From: an uncultured Oscillospiraceae bacterium | Lineage (GTDB): Bacteria; Bacillota; Clostridia; Oscillospirales; Acutalibacteraceae | DNA length: 11,207 nucleotides | Assembly (NCBI GenBank): GCA_900549945.1 | Contig: URQJ01000051.1 | Span: 1 to 11,207, forward strand | Reading direction: 5' to 3' | In this document: positions 6,007 to 11,207 of the stretch, piece by piece | Layout of the letters: each line of letters opens with the position of its first letter | Numbering within the stretch: the first letter of the stretch is position 1 | The notes under the pieces: generated by a model | What the model saw: only the letters and a program-made list of their open reading frames with translations | Databases searched by the model: none | What the model was told of the DNA's origin: nothing | Translations under genes and position numbers: made by a program

Positions 6007-6060
6007 GCCGGATAAGAGAACCGCTTCTGCCCGGTTTTTTATCCGGCCTTTTTGTTTTTT
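6007..6060 (+). terminator. Intrinsic terminator in the MATE leader
   Basis: GCCGGATAA (6007-6015) pairs with TTATCCGGC (6039-6047). After a small internal loop, AACCG (6019-6023) pairs with CGGTT (6032-6036), closing an 8-nt loop. The hairpin is followed by C and a T-tract of eleven T broken by one G (6049-6060). It ends only 2 nt before the exporter's GGAGGA ribosome site at 6063-6068. No gene lies between this terminator and the promoter, so its role must be conditional termination. Confidence 0.85.
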
Positions 6061-6075
6061 ATGGAGGACAAAGCT

Positions 6076-7416
6076 ATGGACCTGATCAATGGAAAAATCA
6101 AACCCGTCTACCTGAAGTACCTGTCCGCCGCGTTCGGCAGCGCCATGATCACCTCGGTGTACTCGATTGTCGATATGGCGATGGTCGGGCAGTATCAGGG
6201 GCCGAGCGGCACGGCGGCACTGGCCGTCGTCGCCCCGGTCTGGAACATCATCTACAGCCTCGGCCTGCTGATGGGCATCGGCGGCTCCGTCATTTTCAGC
6301 ACCGTCCGCGGCCGGAACGGGCGGAAAACCGAGGCGGAAAGCGAATACTTCACGGTTTCTGTCATCGGTTCCCTGCTGCTTGCCGCTCTGGCGTGGCTCG
6401 GCATCCTGTTCTTTGCGGAGCCCGTCCTGCTCTTTTTCGGTGCGGACAGCAGCCTGCTCCCCCTCGCGCAGACCTATCTGGAGCCGGTCAAAGCCGTGCT
6501 GCCGATCTTCCTGTTCAACCAGATGCTCGCCGCGTTCCTGCGCAACGACGGCCACCCCGGCCTCGCCACGGCCGGCGTGCTCGCGGGAGGCCTGTTCAAT
6601 GTCGCCGGCGATTACTTCTTCGTGTTCACGCTAGACATGGGCGTGTACGGCGCGGGCCTCGCCACGGCGATCGGCTCCGCCCTCACCTTCCTCGTGATGC
6701 TCACGCACTTTTTCTCGAAGAAAAACACGCTGACCCTGCGCAGGCCGACGCGGTTTTTCTTCAAGCTCAAGGAAATCGCCGTCACCGGCTTCTCAACGTT
6801 CTTCATCGACGTCGCGATGGGGATTCTGACCGTGCTCTTCAACCGGCAGATCATGCAGTATCTCGGCACGGATGCGCTCGCCGTCTACGGCCCGATCGTA
6901 AACGTGAGCACCTTTGTCCAGTGCTGCGCCTACAGCGTCGGGCAGGCCGCCCAGCCGCTGATCTCGGTGAACTTCGGCGCGGGGCGCGGCCGCCGCATCC
7001 GGGAAACCCTGCGGTACGCGCTTTGCACCGCCGCCGTGTTCAGCGTGTTCTGGACGGCGCTCAGCCTGCTCTGCCCGAACCTGTACGTCTATATCTTCAT
7101 GAAGCCGACCGCGGCGATCCTCGAAATCGCGCCGGCCATCATCCGCTGCTACAGCCTCTCGTTTATCCTTCTGCCGCTGAATATCTTCTCCACCTACTAT
7201 TTTCAGGCGCTGATCCGCCCGAAGGCCGCCTTCGCGGTATCGGTCCTGCGCGGCTGTGTGATCAGCGGGATTTTGATTCTGCTGCTTCCGCCGCTGGCGG
7301 GCGCGGGGGCCGTTTGGCTCGCCATGCCCATCACCGAGGCGCTCGTCGCCGTCTATGCGGTGTGGATGATCGCGCGGTACACAAAAGCGCTGCCCATCGA
7401 AAAAGCGGCTGCCTGA
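6076..7416 (+). CDS. MATE-family multidrug/cation exporter, MepA-like
   Basis: This 446-aa membrane protein has the length and about twelve hydrophobic segments of a MATE antiporter. Typical sequence includes the first helix region ITSVYSIVDMAMVGQYQG, then AALAVVAPVWNI, the loop FLRNDGHPGLATAGVLAGGLFNVAGDYFF, the mid-protein NRQIMQYLGTDALAVYGPI, and the second-half GQAAQPLISVNFGAGRGRRI. MATE pumps use a Na+ or H+ gradient to expel cationic drugs or metabolites; the substrate here is unknown. The start is ATG 6076 with GGAGGA at 6063-6068, 7 nt away; the in-frame ATG at 6061 and TTG at 6052 lie at or before this site and are rejected. It is a single-gene unit with its own promoter, an attenuator leader and a 3' terminator, so expression looks inducible. 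Confidence 0.93.
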   Translation: MDLINGKIKPVYLKYLSAAFGSAMITSVYSIVDMAMVGQYQGPSGTAALAVVAPVWNIIYSLGLLMGIGGSVIFSTVRGRNGRKTEAESEYFTVSVIGSLLLAALAWLGILFFAEPVLLFFGADSSLLPLAQTYLEPVKAVLPIFLFNQMLAAFLRNDGHPGLATAGVLAGGLFNVAGDYFFVFTLDMGVYGAGLATAIGSALTFLVMLTHFFSKKNTLTLRRPTRFFFKLKEIAVTGFSTFFIDVAMGILTVLFNRQIMQYLGTDALAVYGPIVNVSTFVQCCAYSVGQAAQPLISVNFGAGRGRRIRETLRYALCTAAVFSVFWTALSLLCPNLYVYIFMKPTAAILEIAPAIIRCYSLSFILLPLNIFSTYYFQALIRPKAAFAVSVLRGCVISGILILLLPPLAGAGAVWLAMPITEALVAVYAVWMIARYTKALPIEKAAA

Positions 7417-7429
7417 AAAGACAGCCGCT
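7400..7429 (-). terminator. Terminator for the methyltransferase unit, overlapping the MATE 3' end
   Basis: AGCGGCTG (7404-7411) and CAGCCGCT (7422-7429) form a perfect 8-bp stem. On the minus strand it is followed by TTTT (complement of 7400-7403). The hairpin includes the last codons of the MATE gene, a compact arrangement of convergent 3' ends. Confidence 0.7.
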
Positions 7430-7432
7430 CTG

Positions 7433-7464
7433 GCGCGCGGACCCGTGCCGCACGCTTATTTTTT
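7433..7464 (+). terminator. Terminator of the MATE gene
   Basis: GCGCGCGG (7433-7440) pairs with CCGCACGC (7448-7455), with one mismatch and a 7-nt loop, followed by TTATTTTTT (7456-7464). The T-tract abuts the stop codon of the convergent methyltransferase gene. Confidence 0.75.
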
Positions 7465-8229
7465 CTACATTTTCCGCGCCTTGAAAATAAAGGAAAGCGG
7501 GTGCATCTGCGCCTGCCGCACCCTATCCGGCAGCGCGCCGGAGGCGGCGAGCGTTTCGGCGTCGGTCTGCTCCACGAGCCGCTCGATCCGAAAGCCCGCA
7601 TCGGCGAGCGCGTTCACATAGTCCGAGATGCCGTAATTACGCAGGTAGAGCACGCCGTCGTCCATGGTGAACTGCGTGTCGCCCCGGTCGAAGTAGCTCT
7701 TGTCGAAAACCAGCTTTCCGTCCTGCATGTGCACGCAGCCCGCGCGCCCGAAAAGCGGGTGGTTCCAGCTGAAAATCAGCGTGCCGCCCGGCTTTAGGTA
7801 CGCCGCGAGGCGCCGGAACGTGCAGGCAAGGTCGGTCGACCAGCCGATGGCGTAGATCGAATAGACGCAGTCGAAATAGCCCTCCGGAATGCCGCAGGGC
7901 TCCTCCATCGGCGAGCACACGAGGCGCGCCTCCACACCGTTTTCGGCGAGATGGCGCGCCGCGTTTTTGAGCTGGCCCTCGGAAATATCGAGCCCCCACA
8001 GCTCGCCCGCGCCGTGCTGCGCCTGCCACACGAGCGAGTGTCCGCTGCCGCAGCCGACCTCCAAAAGCCGCTTGCCGCGCATGCCGTCGAAAAGGTGCAG
8101 CTCGTCCTCCGTCACACAGTACACGCCGTATTCGGGCAGCGCCGTCGCGCCGAACCAGTTGTCGGCCGCACCGTTCCAATACCGTTTGTTTTTCTCCCTT
8201 ACCGCTTCGTCAATCACGTTCGCTTCCAT
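7465..8229 (-). CDS. Class I SAM-dependent methyltransferase
   Basis: This 254-aa protein has a Rossmann-type methyltransferase domain at about 50-160. Motif I is LLEVGCGSG (55-63), the acidic end of strand 2 is GLDIS (79-83), then come SPMEE, FDCVYSIYAIGW (119-130) and the post-strand LKPGGTLIFSW (145-155). The substrate is unknown. The N-terminal KRYWNGAADNWFGATALPEYG segment is reminiscent of other small-molecule methyltransferases. The start is uncertain: ATG 8229 has AAAGG directly against it with no spacer, while an in-frame GTG at 8217 has GGA at 7 nt and overlaps the upstream stop by 8 nt (GTGATTGA). Either way it overlaps the kinase-like gene and is probably translationally coupled to it. 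Further upstream in-frame starts lie inside that gene and are rejected. Confidence 0.88.
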   Translation of the reverse strand: MEANVIDEAVREKNKRYWNGAADNWFGATALPEYGVYCVTEDELHLFDGMRGKRLLEVGCGSGHSLVWQAQHGAGELWGLDISEGQLKNAARHLAENGVEARLVCSPMEEPCGIPEGYFDCVYSIYAIGWSTDLACTFRRLAAYLKPGGTLIFSWNHPLFGRAGCVHMQDGKLVFDKSYFDRGDTQFTMDDGVLYLRNYGISDYVNALADAGFRIERLVEQTDAETLAASGALPDRVRQAQMHPLSFIFKARKM

Positions 8230-8764
8230 CCTTTCCCGCGCGGGCCGCAGCCTGCGCACGCCCCATGCTTTCCACAAATTCCCGCACCGCCCCGACGCTG
8301 CGGAGCGCGACGGTTTTCTCCCTATACGGCGCGATGCGCGCCTTGACGCCGTCGGCCCCGGTATCGAAATTGCGGGCCCAGCGGAACATATCGCGCACCA
8401 TGCGCAGGCTCGGCCGGTAGCCGCACGCCTCAAGCCCCAGCGTCTGCCGGATATGGCGCGTGAGAATCCGCCGGCAGCGCGTGCGGAACGGAAGCTCAAG
8501 CACGACGATCTGCTCCGCGCGCCGCAGCCCCTCCTCAAACATCGCCCGCCCGGTATCCTCTATGAGAAAATCCCCGGCCAGAATTTCTTGAAACAGCAGC
8601 TCCCGCTCGGCCTCCGGGCGCTTGCGGTTGCCCGCCGGGTCCGTGCTGTCCGGCTCGTACACGACGTCGTCGAGGTGCACGCAGGGCACGCCGGTCCGCG
8701 CGGAAAGCTGCCGCGCAAGCGTTGATTTTCCACTTGCGACGGAGCCGACAATATACATCCTCAT
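8210..8764 (-). CDS. P-loop kinase-like protein, FlaR/adenylate kinase type
   Basis: The 184-aa product starts with a Walker A motif, GSVASGKST (7-15), after a single beta strand. This is followed by LDDVVYEP (31-38) and DFLIEDTG (65-72), as in the small nucleoside-kinase-like ATPases often annotated as DNA topology modulation protein FlaR. It should bind ATP and may phosphorylate a small substrate; the true substrate is unknown and the topology name is not supported by anything seen here. The start is ATG 8764 with GGGGAG at 8775-8780, 10 nt upstream; a second ATG two codons in (8758) is a less likely alternative. Its end overlaps the methyltransferase start, forming a two-gene operon. Two modifying enzymes in one transcript could act on the same metabolite or RNA (inference only). 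Confidence 0.85.
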   Translation of the reverse strand: MRMYIVGSVASGKSTLARQLSARTGVPCVHLDDVVYEPDSTDPAGNRKRPEAERELLFQEILAGDFLIEDTGRAMFEEGLRRAEQIVVLELPFRTRCRRILTRHIRQTLGLEACGYRPSLRMVRDMFRWARNFDTGADGVKARIAPYREKTVALRSVGAVREFVESMGRAQAAARAGKDGSERD

Positions 8765-8788
8765 GCTTTAACCACTCCCCTTGAAAAA

Positions 8789-8817
8789 AGTATACCATTT
8801 CCCCACGCGAAAGACAA
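8789..8817 (-). promoter_or_regulatory. Promoter of the kinase-methyltransferase operon
   Basis: On the minus strand TTGTCT (8812-8817), a 17-bp spacer and TATACT (8789-8794) with TGG before it form a good promoter with extended -10. The predicted start near 8782 leaves a leader of about 18 nt that contains the GGGGAG ribosome site. Confidence 0.8.
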
Positions 8818-8840
8818 CGGCAAAAGTGGGGCAGGGCAGA

Positions 8841-8877
8841 ATAAAGCGGCGGCGTGCGGATCCACCTGCACGCCGCC
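8841..8877 (-). terminator. Probable terminator of the SpoIID-like gene unit
   Basis: GGCGGCGTGC (8848-8857) and GCACGCCGCC (8868-8877) form a perfect 10-bp GC-rich stem. On the minus strand it is followed by GCTTTAT, a short T-tract. It lies 44 bp past the stop of the 450-aa gene and before the kinase promoter. Confidence 0.6.
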
Positions 8878-8882
8878 TAAAT

Positions 8883-8922
8883 GGCCGGAGCCGGGAAGCC
8901 TCCCGGTATCCGGCCGCTTTTT
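8883..8922 (+). terminator. Strong plus-oriented hairpin with T-run and no plus-strand gene
   Basis: GGCCGGA (8883-8889) pairs with TCCGGCC (8909-8915), and CCGGGA (8891-8896) with TCCCGG (8901-8906), giving a long stem with one bulge and a 4-nt loop. GC and TTTTT (8918-8922) follow on the plus strand. The nearest genes on both sides are on the minus strand. It may stop antisense transcription, or simply serve with the neighbouring hairpin as the 3' end of the minus-strand mRNA. Confidence 0.6.
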
Positions 8923-10273
8923 ATTCGCTTTTCCGCGCGAGATCCGCGATGCGGTTCCACGTGATCGGCCCCACAATGCCGTTGACCTCCAGCCCCTCGT
9001 GCTGCTGGATCGCGCGCACGGCGCTCTCCGTGTTCGAGCCGAAGATGCCGTCGACATGCAGCGTCGGGATATAATCCTGCGTCTGCGCCGCGAGGTTGAT
9101 GAGATTTTGCAGGTCGCGCACCTCGTCGCCGCGCATGCCCTGCAAAACGTACCGACCCGGGTACAGGAAGCTGCTGTCCGGCACCGCGTCGAACGGGACG
9201 TTCGCGACCGTATCGCGGTAAACCTCGATCAGTTTATTCGAGGAATTGCGCCCGAGAACGCCGTCCGGCGTAAGGCCATACTGCCGCTGGAATGCCATCA
9301 GCGATTCGCGCGTCGGCGCGTCGAACACGCCGTTCACCGACGGCAGAGGGATCTGGTTGTCGAAAAACGCGATGACCGCGAGGATAAGCTGCATCTCCTG
9401 CACATAGCGCCCGGTGTCGCCCTCGCGCAGCACCTCGGGGTAAAAGCGCTCGACCTCCTCGGGCGTCAGCCCCTCCGAATACAGCTCGTTCAGTCGTTTG
9501 ATACCGTTGTAGATCGACTTGATCTTATACCACGTCGCCTTGCCGACAACGCCGTCCACCTCGAGGTTGAAAATCTTCTGGAACGCCTTGACGGCGTCCT
9601 CCGTCTGGCGGTTGAAGTAGCCGTTCAGCTCGGGGATTTTCGGGATCGCCGGGTAATTCTCGCCGATGCGGTTTAACTGCCGCTTGATGATGCGGACCTC
9701 CTCGCCCACGCTGCCGATGCGCAGCGGGCGGCCCGGGTACGACAGGGGCACGTCGGCGACCGGCGCGTTGAAGATGATGTTGATGTCATTCCCATAGTAG
9801 TGCTGCAGGATCTCGTAGGGGATCATGCCCTGCTTCGCCAGATCGACGGTGCCCCACTGGGAGAGCCCGGCGCACTTCGAGGTGGTTCCGTTGCAGTATT
9901 GGGCGAAAAGGGGCTGCACGTTGCCCTGCTTTACAATGTAGTCGTTGAAGATGTCGTCCACGATCTGTGAAATGTTTTCAAAGACGTCACGGCCGTTGAT
10001 AAACATCTGGTCATACTGCGTGGTGCTCGTAATATCGAAATCGTAGCCCTGACTGCGGTAAAACTCCGTGTAGACGCGGTTCAGGGCGTAGGAAATCTGG
10101 GCCAGAATGTTGGCGCGGACCGCGGACTCCGGCCAGTTCGGGTAGATCTCGCTTGAAGCCACGTTCTTGATGTAGTCCGCAAAGCTCACCCGCACATTTT
10201 CCGCCGGCTGGTCCGGTAGGCCGAGGTGCACGGTGATGTATTCCGGGATAACCGGTGTGCTGCGCAGTGCCAT
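8921..10273 (-). CDS. SpoIID/LytB-like protein with three peptidoglycan-binding repeats
   Basis: The 450-aa protein has an N-terminal region (about 28-170) that aligns by eye with SpoIID/LytB. It carries DYIKNVASSEIYPNWPESAV (33-52, with Glu42 at the position I would match to the catalytic Glu of SpoIID) and CAGLSQWGTVDLAKQGM followed by YEILQHYYG (134-161). Three PG_binding_1 repeats follow at about 183-252, 281-350 and 377-445, each with a GD/GE-x-V start and a V(D/N)G-(V/I)-(V/L/F)-G core. SpoIID strips stem-less glycan strands in sporulating cells; here no signal peptide or membrane anchor is visible, so the protein would be cytoplasmic, forespore-made or exported in another way. The start is ATG 10273 with AAAGGAG at 10282-10288, 8 nt upstream. 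It lies 22 bp after the 185-aa gene, so the two are one transcript. Whether it is an active glycosidase is unknown. Confidence 0.85.
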   Translation of the reverse strand: MALRSTPVIPEYITVHLGLPDQPAENVRVSFADYIKNVASSEIYPNWPESAVRANILAQISYALNRVYTEFYRSQGYDFDITSTTQYDQMFINGRDVFENISQIVDDIFNDYIVKQGNVQPLFAQYCNGTTSKCAGLSQWGTVDLAKQGMIPYEILQHYYGNDINIIFNAPVADVPLSYPGRPLRIGSVGEEVRIIKRQLNRIGENYPAIPKIPELNGYFNRQTEDAVKAFQKIFNLEVDGVVGKATWYKIKSIYNGIKRLNELYSEGLTPEEVERFYPEVLREGDTGRYVQEMQLILAVIAFFDNQIPLPSVNGVFDAPTRESLMAFQRQYGLTPDGVLGRNSSNKLIEVYRDTVANVPFDAVPDSSFLYPGRYVLQGMRGDEVRDLQNLINLAAQTQDYIPTLHVDGIFGSNTESAVRAIQQHEGLEVNGIVGPITWNRIADLARKSE

Positions 10274-10295
10274 ACGTCGCGCTCCTTTCTATCCG

Positions 10296-10853
10296 TCACG
10301 GGCCCGTGTGGTCGGAAAGGAACCGCACCGGCTGAATTGATTTGATCCCCTCGAAAACGGGGACCTGCTGAAAGACCTCCGTGCGGAAGTCCGGGTGGCT
10401 GACGCGGATGTCGTACAGCGCGTAGGGCATTTCGCCCGTCGGCGACTGCGCGAGCGTACCGGACGGCGCCGGCAGCGCGATGCCGTCGAGCACGCCGCTC
10501 TCATCCGTCACGCCCGAGGCAAAGCGCCGCGTGCCGTCGGTAAACGTGTGCGTCACGAGCACCGTGGCATTTGGCACCGGCATCGTCTGCCGGCCCGCAA
10601 AGGCCTGTACGCGCAGAAACCCCGTTTTAGGATTCAGCTTTTGAAAAACCTCGAAGGTGTTCTGCTCCGGCTCCAGCGTTTGCAGCGGGTCGCGCCCCGC
10701 GCCGGCCTCCGGCGGGTAGACGATCGCGCCGTCCTCCTCCGGCAGGTCGATCGGCGTTCCGACCGTATTCTCCGGCTGGCCGCTGCGCGCGGCCAGCTGC
10801 ATCATATCCGCCTTATGCCGCTCGACGGCGGCCTGAAAATCAGAGGGATTCAT
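10296..10853 (-). CDS. Protein with carboxypeptidase-regulatory-like beta domain
   Basis: The 185-aa product has a helical, charged N-terminus (about 1-30) and a Pro/Glu-rich linker (30-65). A beta-rich C-terminal half follows (about 77-180: GFLRVQAFAGRQTMPVPNATVLV, then TDESGVLDGIALP and YDIRVSHPDF, given here as separate parts), the pattern of carboxypeptidase-regulatory-like or transthyretin-like folds. No enzyme motif and no signal peptide is seen. The start is ATG 10853 with AAAGGA at 10864-10869, 10 nt away; ATG 10895, 14 codons earlier, has no ribosome site and is rejected. It sits directly upstream of the SpoIID-like gene on the same strand, so the two products probably act together, perhaps on a spore or cell-wall structure (inference). 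No convincing A-type promoter was found upstream, leaving a sporulation sigma factor possible. Confidence 0.75.
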   Translation of the reverse strand: MNPSDFQAAVERHKADMMQLAARSGQPENTVGTPIDLPEEDGAIVYPPEAGAGRDPLQTLEPEQNTFEVFQKLNPKTGFLRVQAFAGRQTMPVPNATVLVTHTFTDGTRRFASGVTDESGVLDGIALPAPSGTLAQSPTGEMPYALYDIRVSHPDFRTEVFQQVPVFEGIKSIQPVRFLSDHTGP

Positions 10854-10997
10854 GTGATCACTGTCCTTTCTCTCCTGCTTGCTCTCTGTTTTCATAATAA
10901 GCGCGGCGGGAAAATCCGTGCCTCATCGCCGCCCGAAAATTCCCGGCAGACCGTGCGGCGCCGATAAAAGCGCGAAAAAAGTTGAAAAAAGTGAAAT

Positions 10998-11028
10998 GTT
11001 CGATTGACATCGAACGAACTATTGTTTA
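10998..11028. promoter_or_regulatory. Candidate operators over the right-edge promoter
   Basis: A perfect dyad GTTCGAT-TGAC-ATCGAAC (10998-11015) covers the -35. Next to it CGAAC-TATT-GTTTA (11015-11028) fits the GAAC-N4-GTTY core of the Gram-positive LexA (SOS) box and overlaps the spacer and first -10 bases. The two share C11015. Binding at either would block RNA polymerase. Which protein binds is not known. Confidence 0.4.
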
Positions 11029-11032
11029 TAAT
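11004..11032 (+). promoter_or_regulatory. Perfect-consensus SigA promoter at the right edge
   Basis: TTGACA (11004-11009), a 17-bp spacer and TATAAT (11027-11032) match the consensus exactly. The predicted start is near 11039, about 48 nt before the ATG. Such a strong promoter usually needs a repressor, in line with the overlapping dyads. Confidence 0.92.
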
Positions 11033-11086
11033 CAACCCTGAAAGAACTTATATTCGGAACTTGTGTTTTGGTTTGGAGGTCATTTT

Positions 11087-11207
11087 ATGCTGTATATTCT
11101 TTTGGGAACCGCGGCATTCTGCCTGCTGCTCTGCCTTGCGGAGCTGCTCGTATGCGTCTGGGAACGCGCGGACGACCGCGCAAAGCACCGCGGCGCACGG
11201 CATGCCG
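11087..11207 (+). CDS. N-terminus of an unrecognised membrane-anchored protein (truncated by the window)
   Basis: ATG 11087 has GGAGGT at 11075-11080, 6 nt upstream. Forty codons are visible before the edge. The first 24 residues are hydrophobic (MLYILLGTAAFCLLLCLAEL and on to VCVW), a membrane anchor or uncleaved signal. A strongly charged stretch follows (ERADDRAKHRGARHA). The anchor contains three Cys. The family cannot be named from so little. The promoter architecture suggests a tightly controlled gene; a small SOS-induced membrane protein (for example a cell-division inhibitor of the YneA kind) is one possibility, with no direct support from the protein itself. Confidence 0.7.
   Translation, partial: MLYILLGTAAFCLLLCLAELLVCVWERADDRAKHRGARHA

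Larger units (their letters stand above)
5920..6060 (+). promoter_or_regulatory. Structured attenuator leader upstream of the MATE gene
   Basis: The leader holds several competing pairings. The element GCCGGATAA occurs twice (5951-5959 and 6007-6015), and both copies can pair with TTATCCGGC (6039-6047) just before a T-tract. In an alternative fold GGGCA (5966-5970) pairs with TGCCC (6028-6032), and CGGTTC (5973-5978) with GAACCG (6018-6023), around an internal 8-bp hairpin CGCTCTCA/TGAGGGCG (5988-6007, loop CGTA). That fold uses the terminator's inner stem and cannot coexist with it. A further hairpin CTTATA/TATAAG (5931-5936 with 5945-5950) opens the leader. I do not recognise a known riboswitch class. 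Control could be by ligand, protein or a ribosome on a short frame at 5961-6002. Confidence 0.6.

Noticed and set aside
5920..6060. Known riboswitch classes (guanidine/ykkC, purine, SAM, TPP, FMN, cobalamin, T-box)
   Set aside because: Short matches such as ACACGG and TATAATC were seen, but the conserved cores and their order of these classes were not found by eye. A covariance search would settle it.
6393..7484. 363-aa plus-strand frame within the MATE gene
   Set aside because: Second frame of the exporter, Arg/Ala/His/Pro-rich, without membrane segments, and running past the MATE stop into its terminator.
8230..8538. N-terminal extension of the methyltransferase frame to 357 aa
   Set aside because: The extra part lies inside the kinase-like gene, is Arg/Ser-rich and unrelated to methyltransferases.
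8999..9676. 225-aa plus-strand frame opposite the SpoIID-like gene
   Set aside because: It is antisense to the repeat region of a clear domain protein and lacks a ribosome site; a GC shadow.
1..11207. Mobile elements, phage genes, CRISPR arrays, tRNA or rRNA genes
   Set aside because: No transposase or integrase signature, no regularly spaced repeats, and no cloverleaf or rRNA-like sequence was noticed on either strand.

Overview
The window looks like chromosomal DNA from a GC-rich member of the Clostridia (Firmicutes), probably a gut-type Oscillospiraceae/Ruminococcaceae relative. The reasons are the high GC content, purine-rich Shine-Dalgarno sites at 6-8 nt spacing before most genes, A-type promoters, short hairpin plus T-tract terminators, and the families present: a thioredoxin plus CoA-disulfide reductase-rhodanese pair, a TIGR04076-type protein, a membrane-anchored glycerophosphodiesterase, a MepA-like MATE exporter and a SpoIID-like protein. 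This placement is inference from gene content. No rRNA, tRNA, insertion sequence, phage gene or CRISPR array was seen.

Layout. Positions 2-373 (+) hold the C-terminus of an unrecognised protein. Positions 414-3382 (+) hold a redox cluster: a Crp/Fnr-family regulator with its own terminator, then trxA and a flavin-dependent CoA-disulfide/persulfide reductase with a C-terminal rhodanese domain, packed as an operon. Both promoter regions carry dyads that could be operators. Positions 3381-3460 hold two hairpins between convergent genes. On the minus strand follow a 108-aa TIGR04076-type protein with a near-consensus promoter, and a 617-aa membrane-domain glycerophosphodiester phosphodiesterase.

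The gap at 5726-6075 carries divergent promoters. The rightward one feeds a roughly 155-nt structured leader with an intrinsic terminator just before the MATE exporter (6076-7416, +). The terminator's arms also take part in a competing antiterminator-like pairing, and a 13-codon reading frame runs into the terminator arm. This is the most likely undescribed regulatory device in the window.

Positions 7465-8764 (-) hold an overlapping pair: a FlaR/adenylate-kinase-like P-loop protein, then a class I SAM methyltransferase. Positions 8921-10853 (-) hold a two-gene unit: a 185-aa protein with a beta-sandwich-like C-terminal half, then a 450-aa protein with a SpoIID/LytB-like domain and three peptidoglycan-binding repeats. 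Neither has a recognisable signal peptide. At the right edge, a perfect-consensus promoter overlapped by a dyad and a LexA-box-like sequence drives a truncated gene whose product starts with a membrane segment.

So the window is mostly a row of small independent transcription units in envelope, thiol-redox and efflux functions. The intergenic regulatory DNA is more unusual than most of the coding genes.
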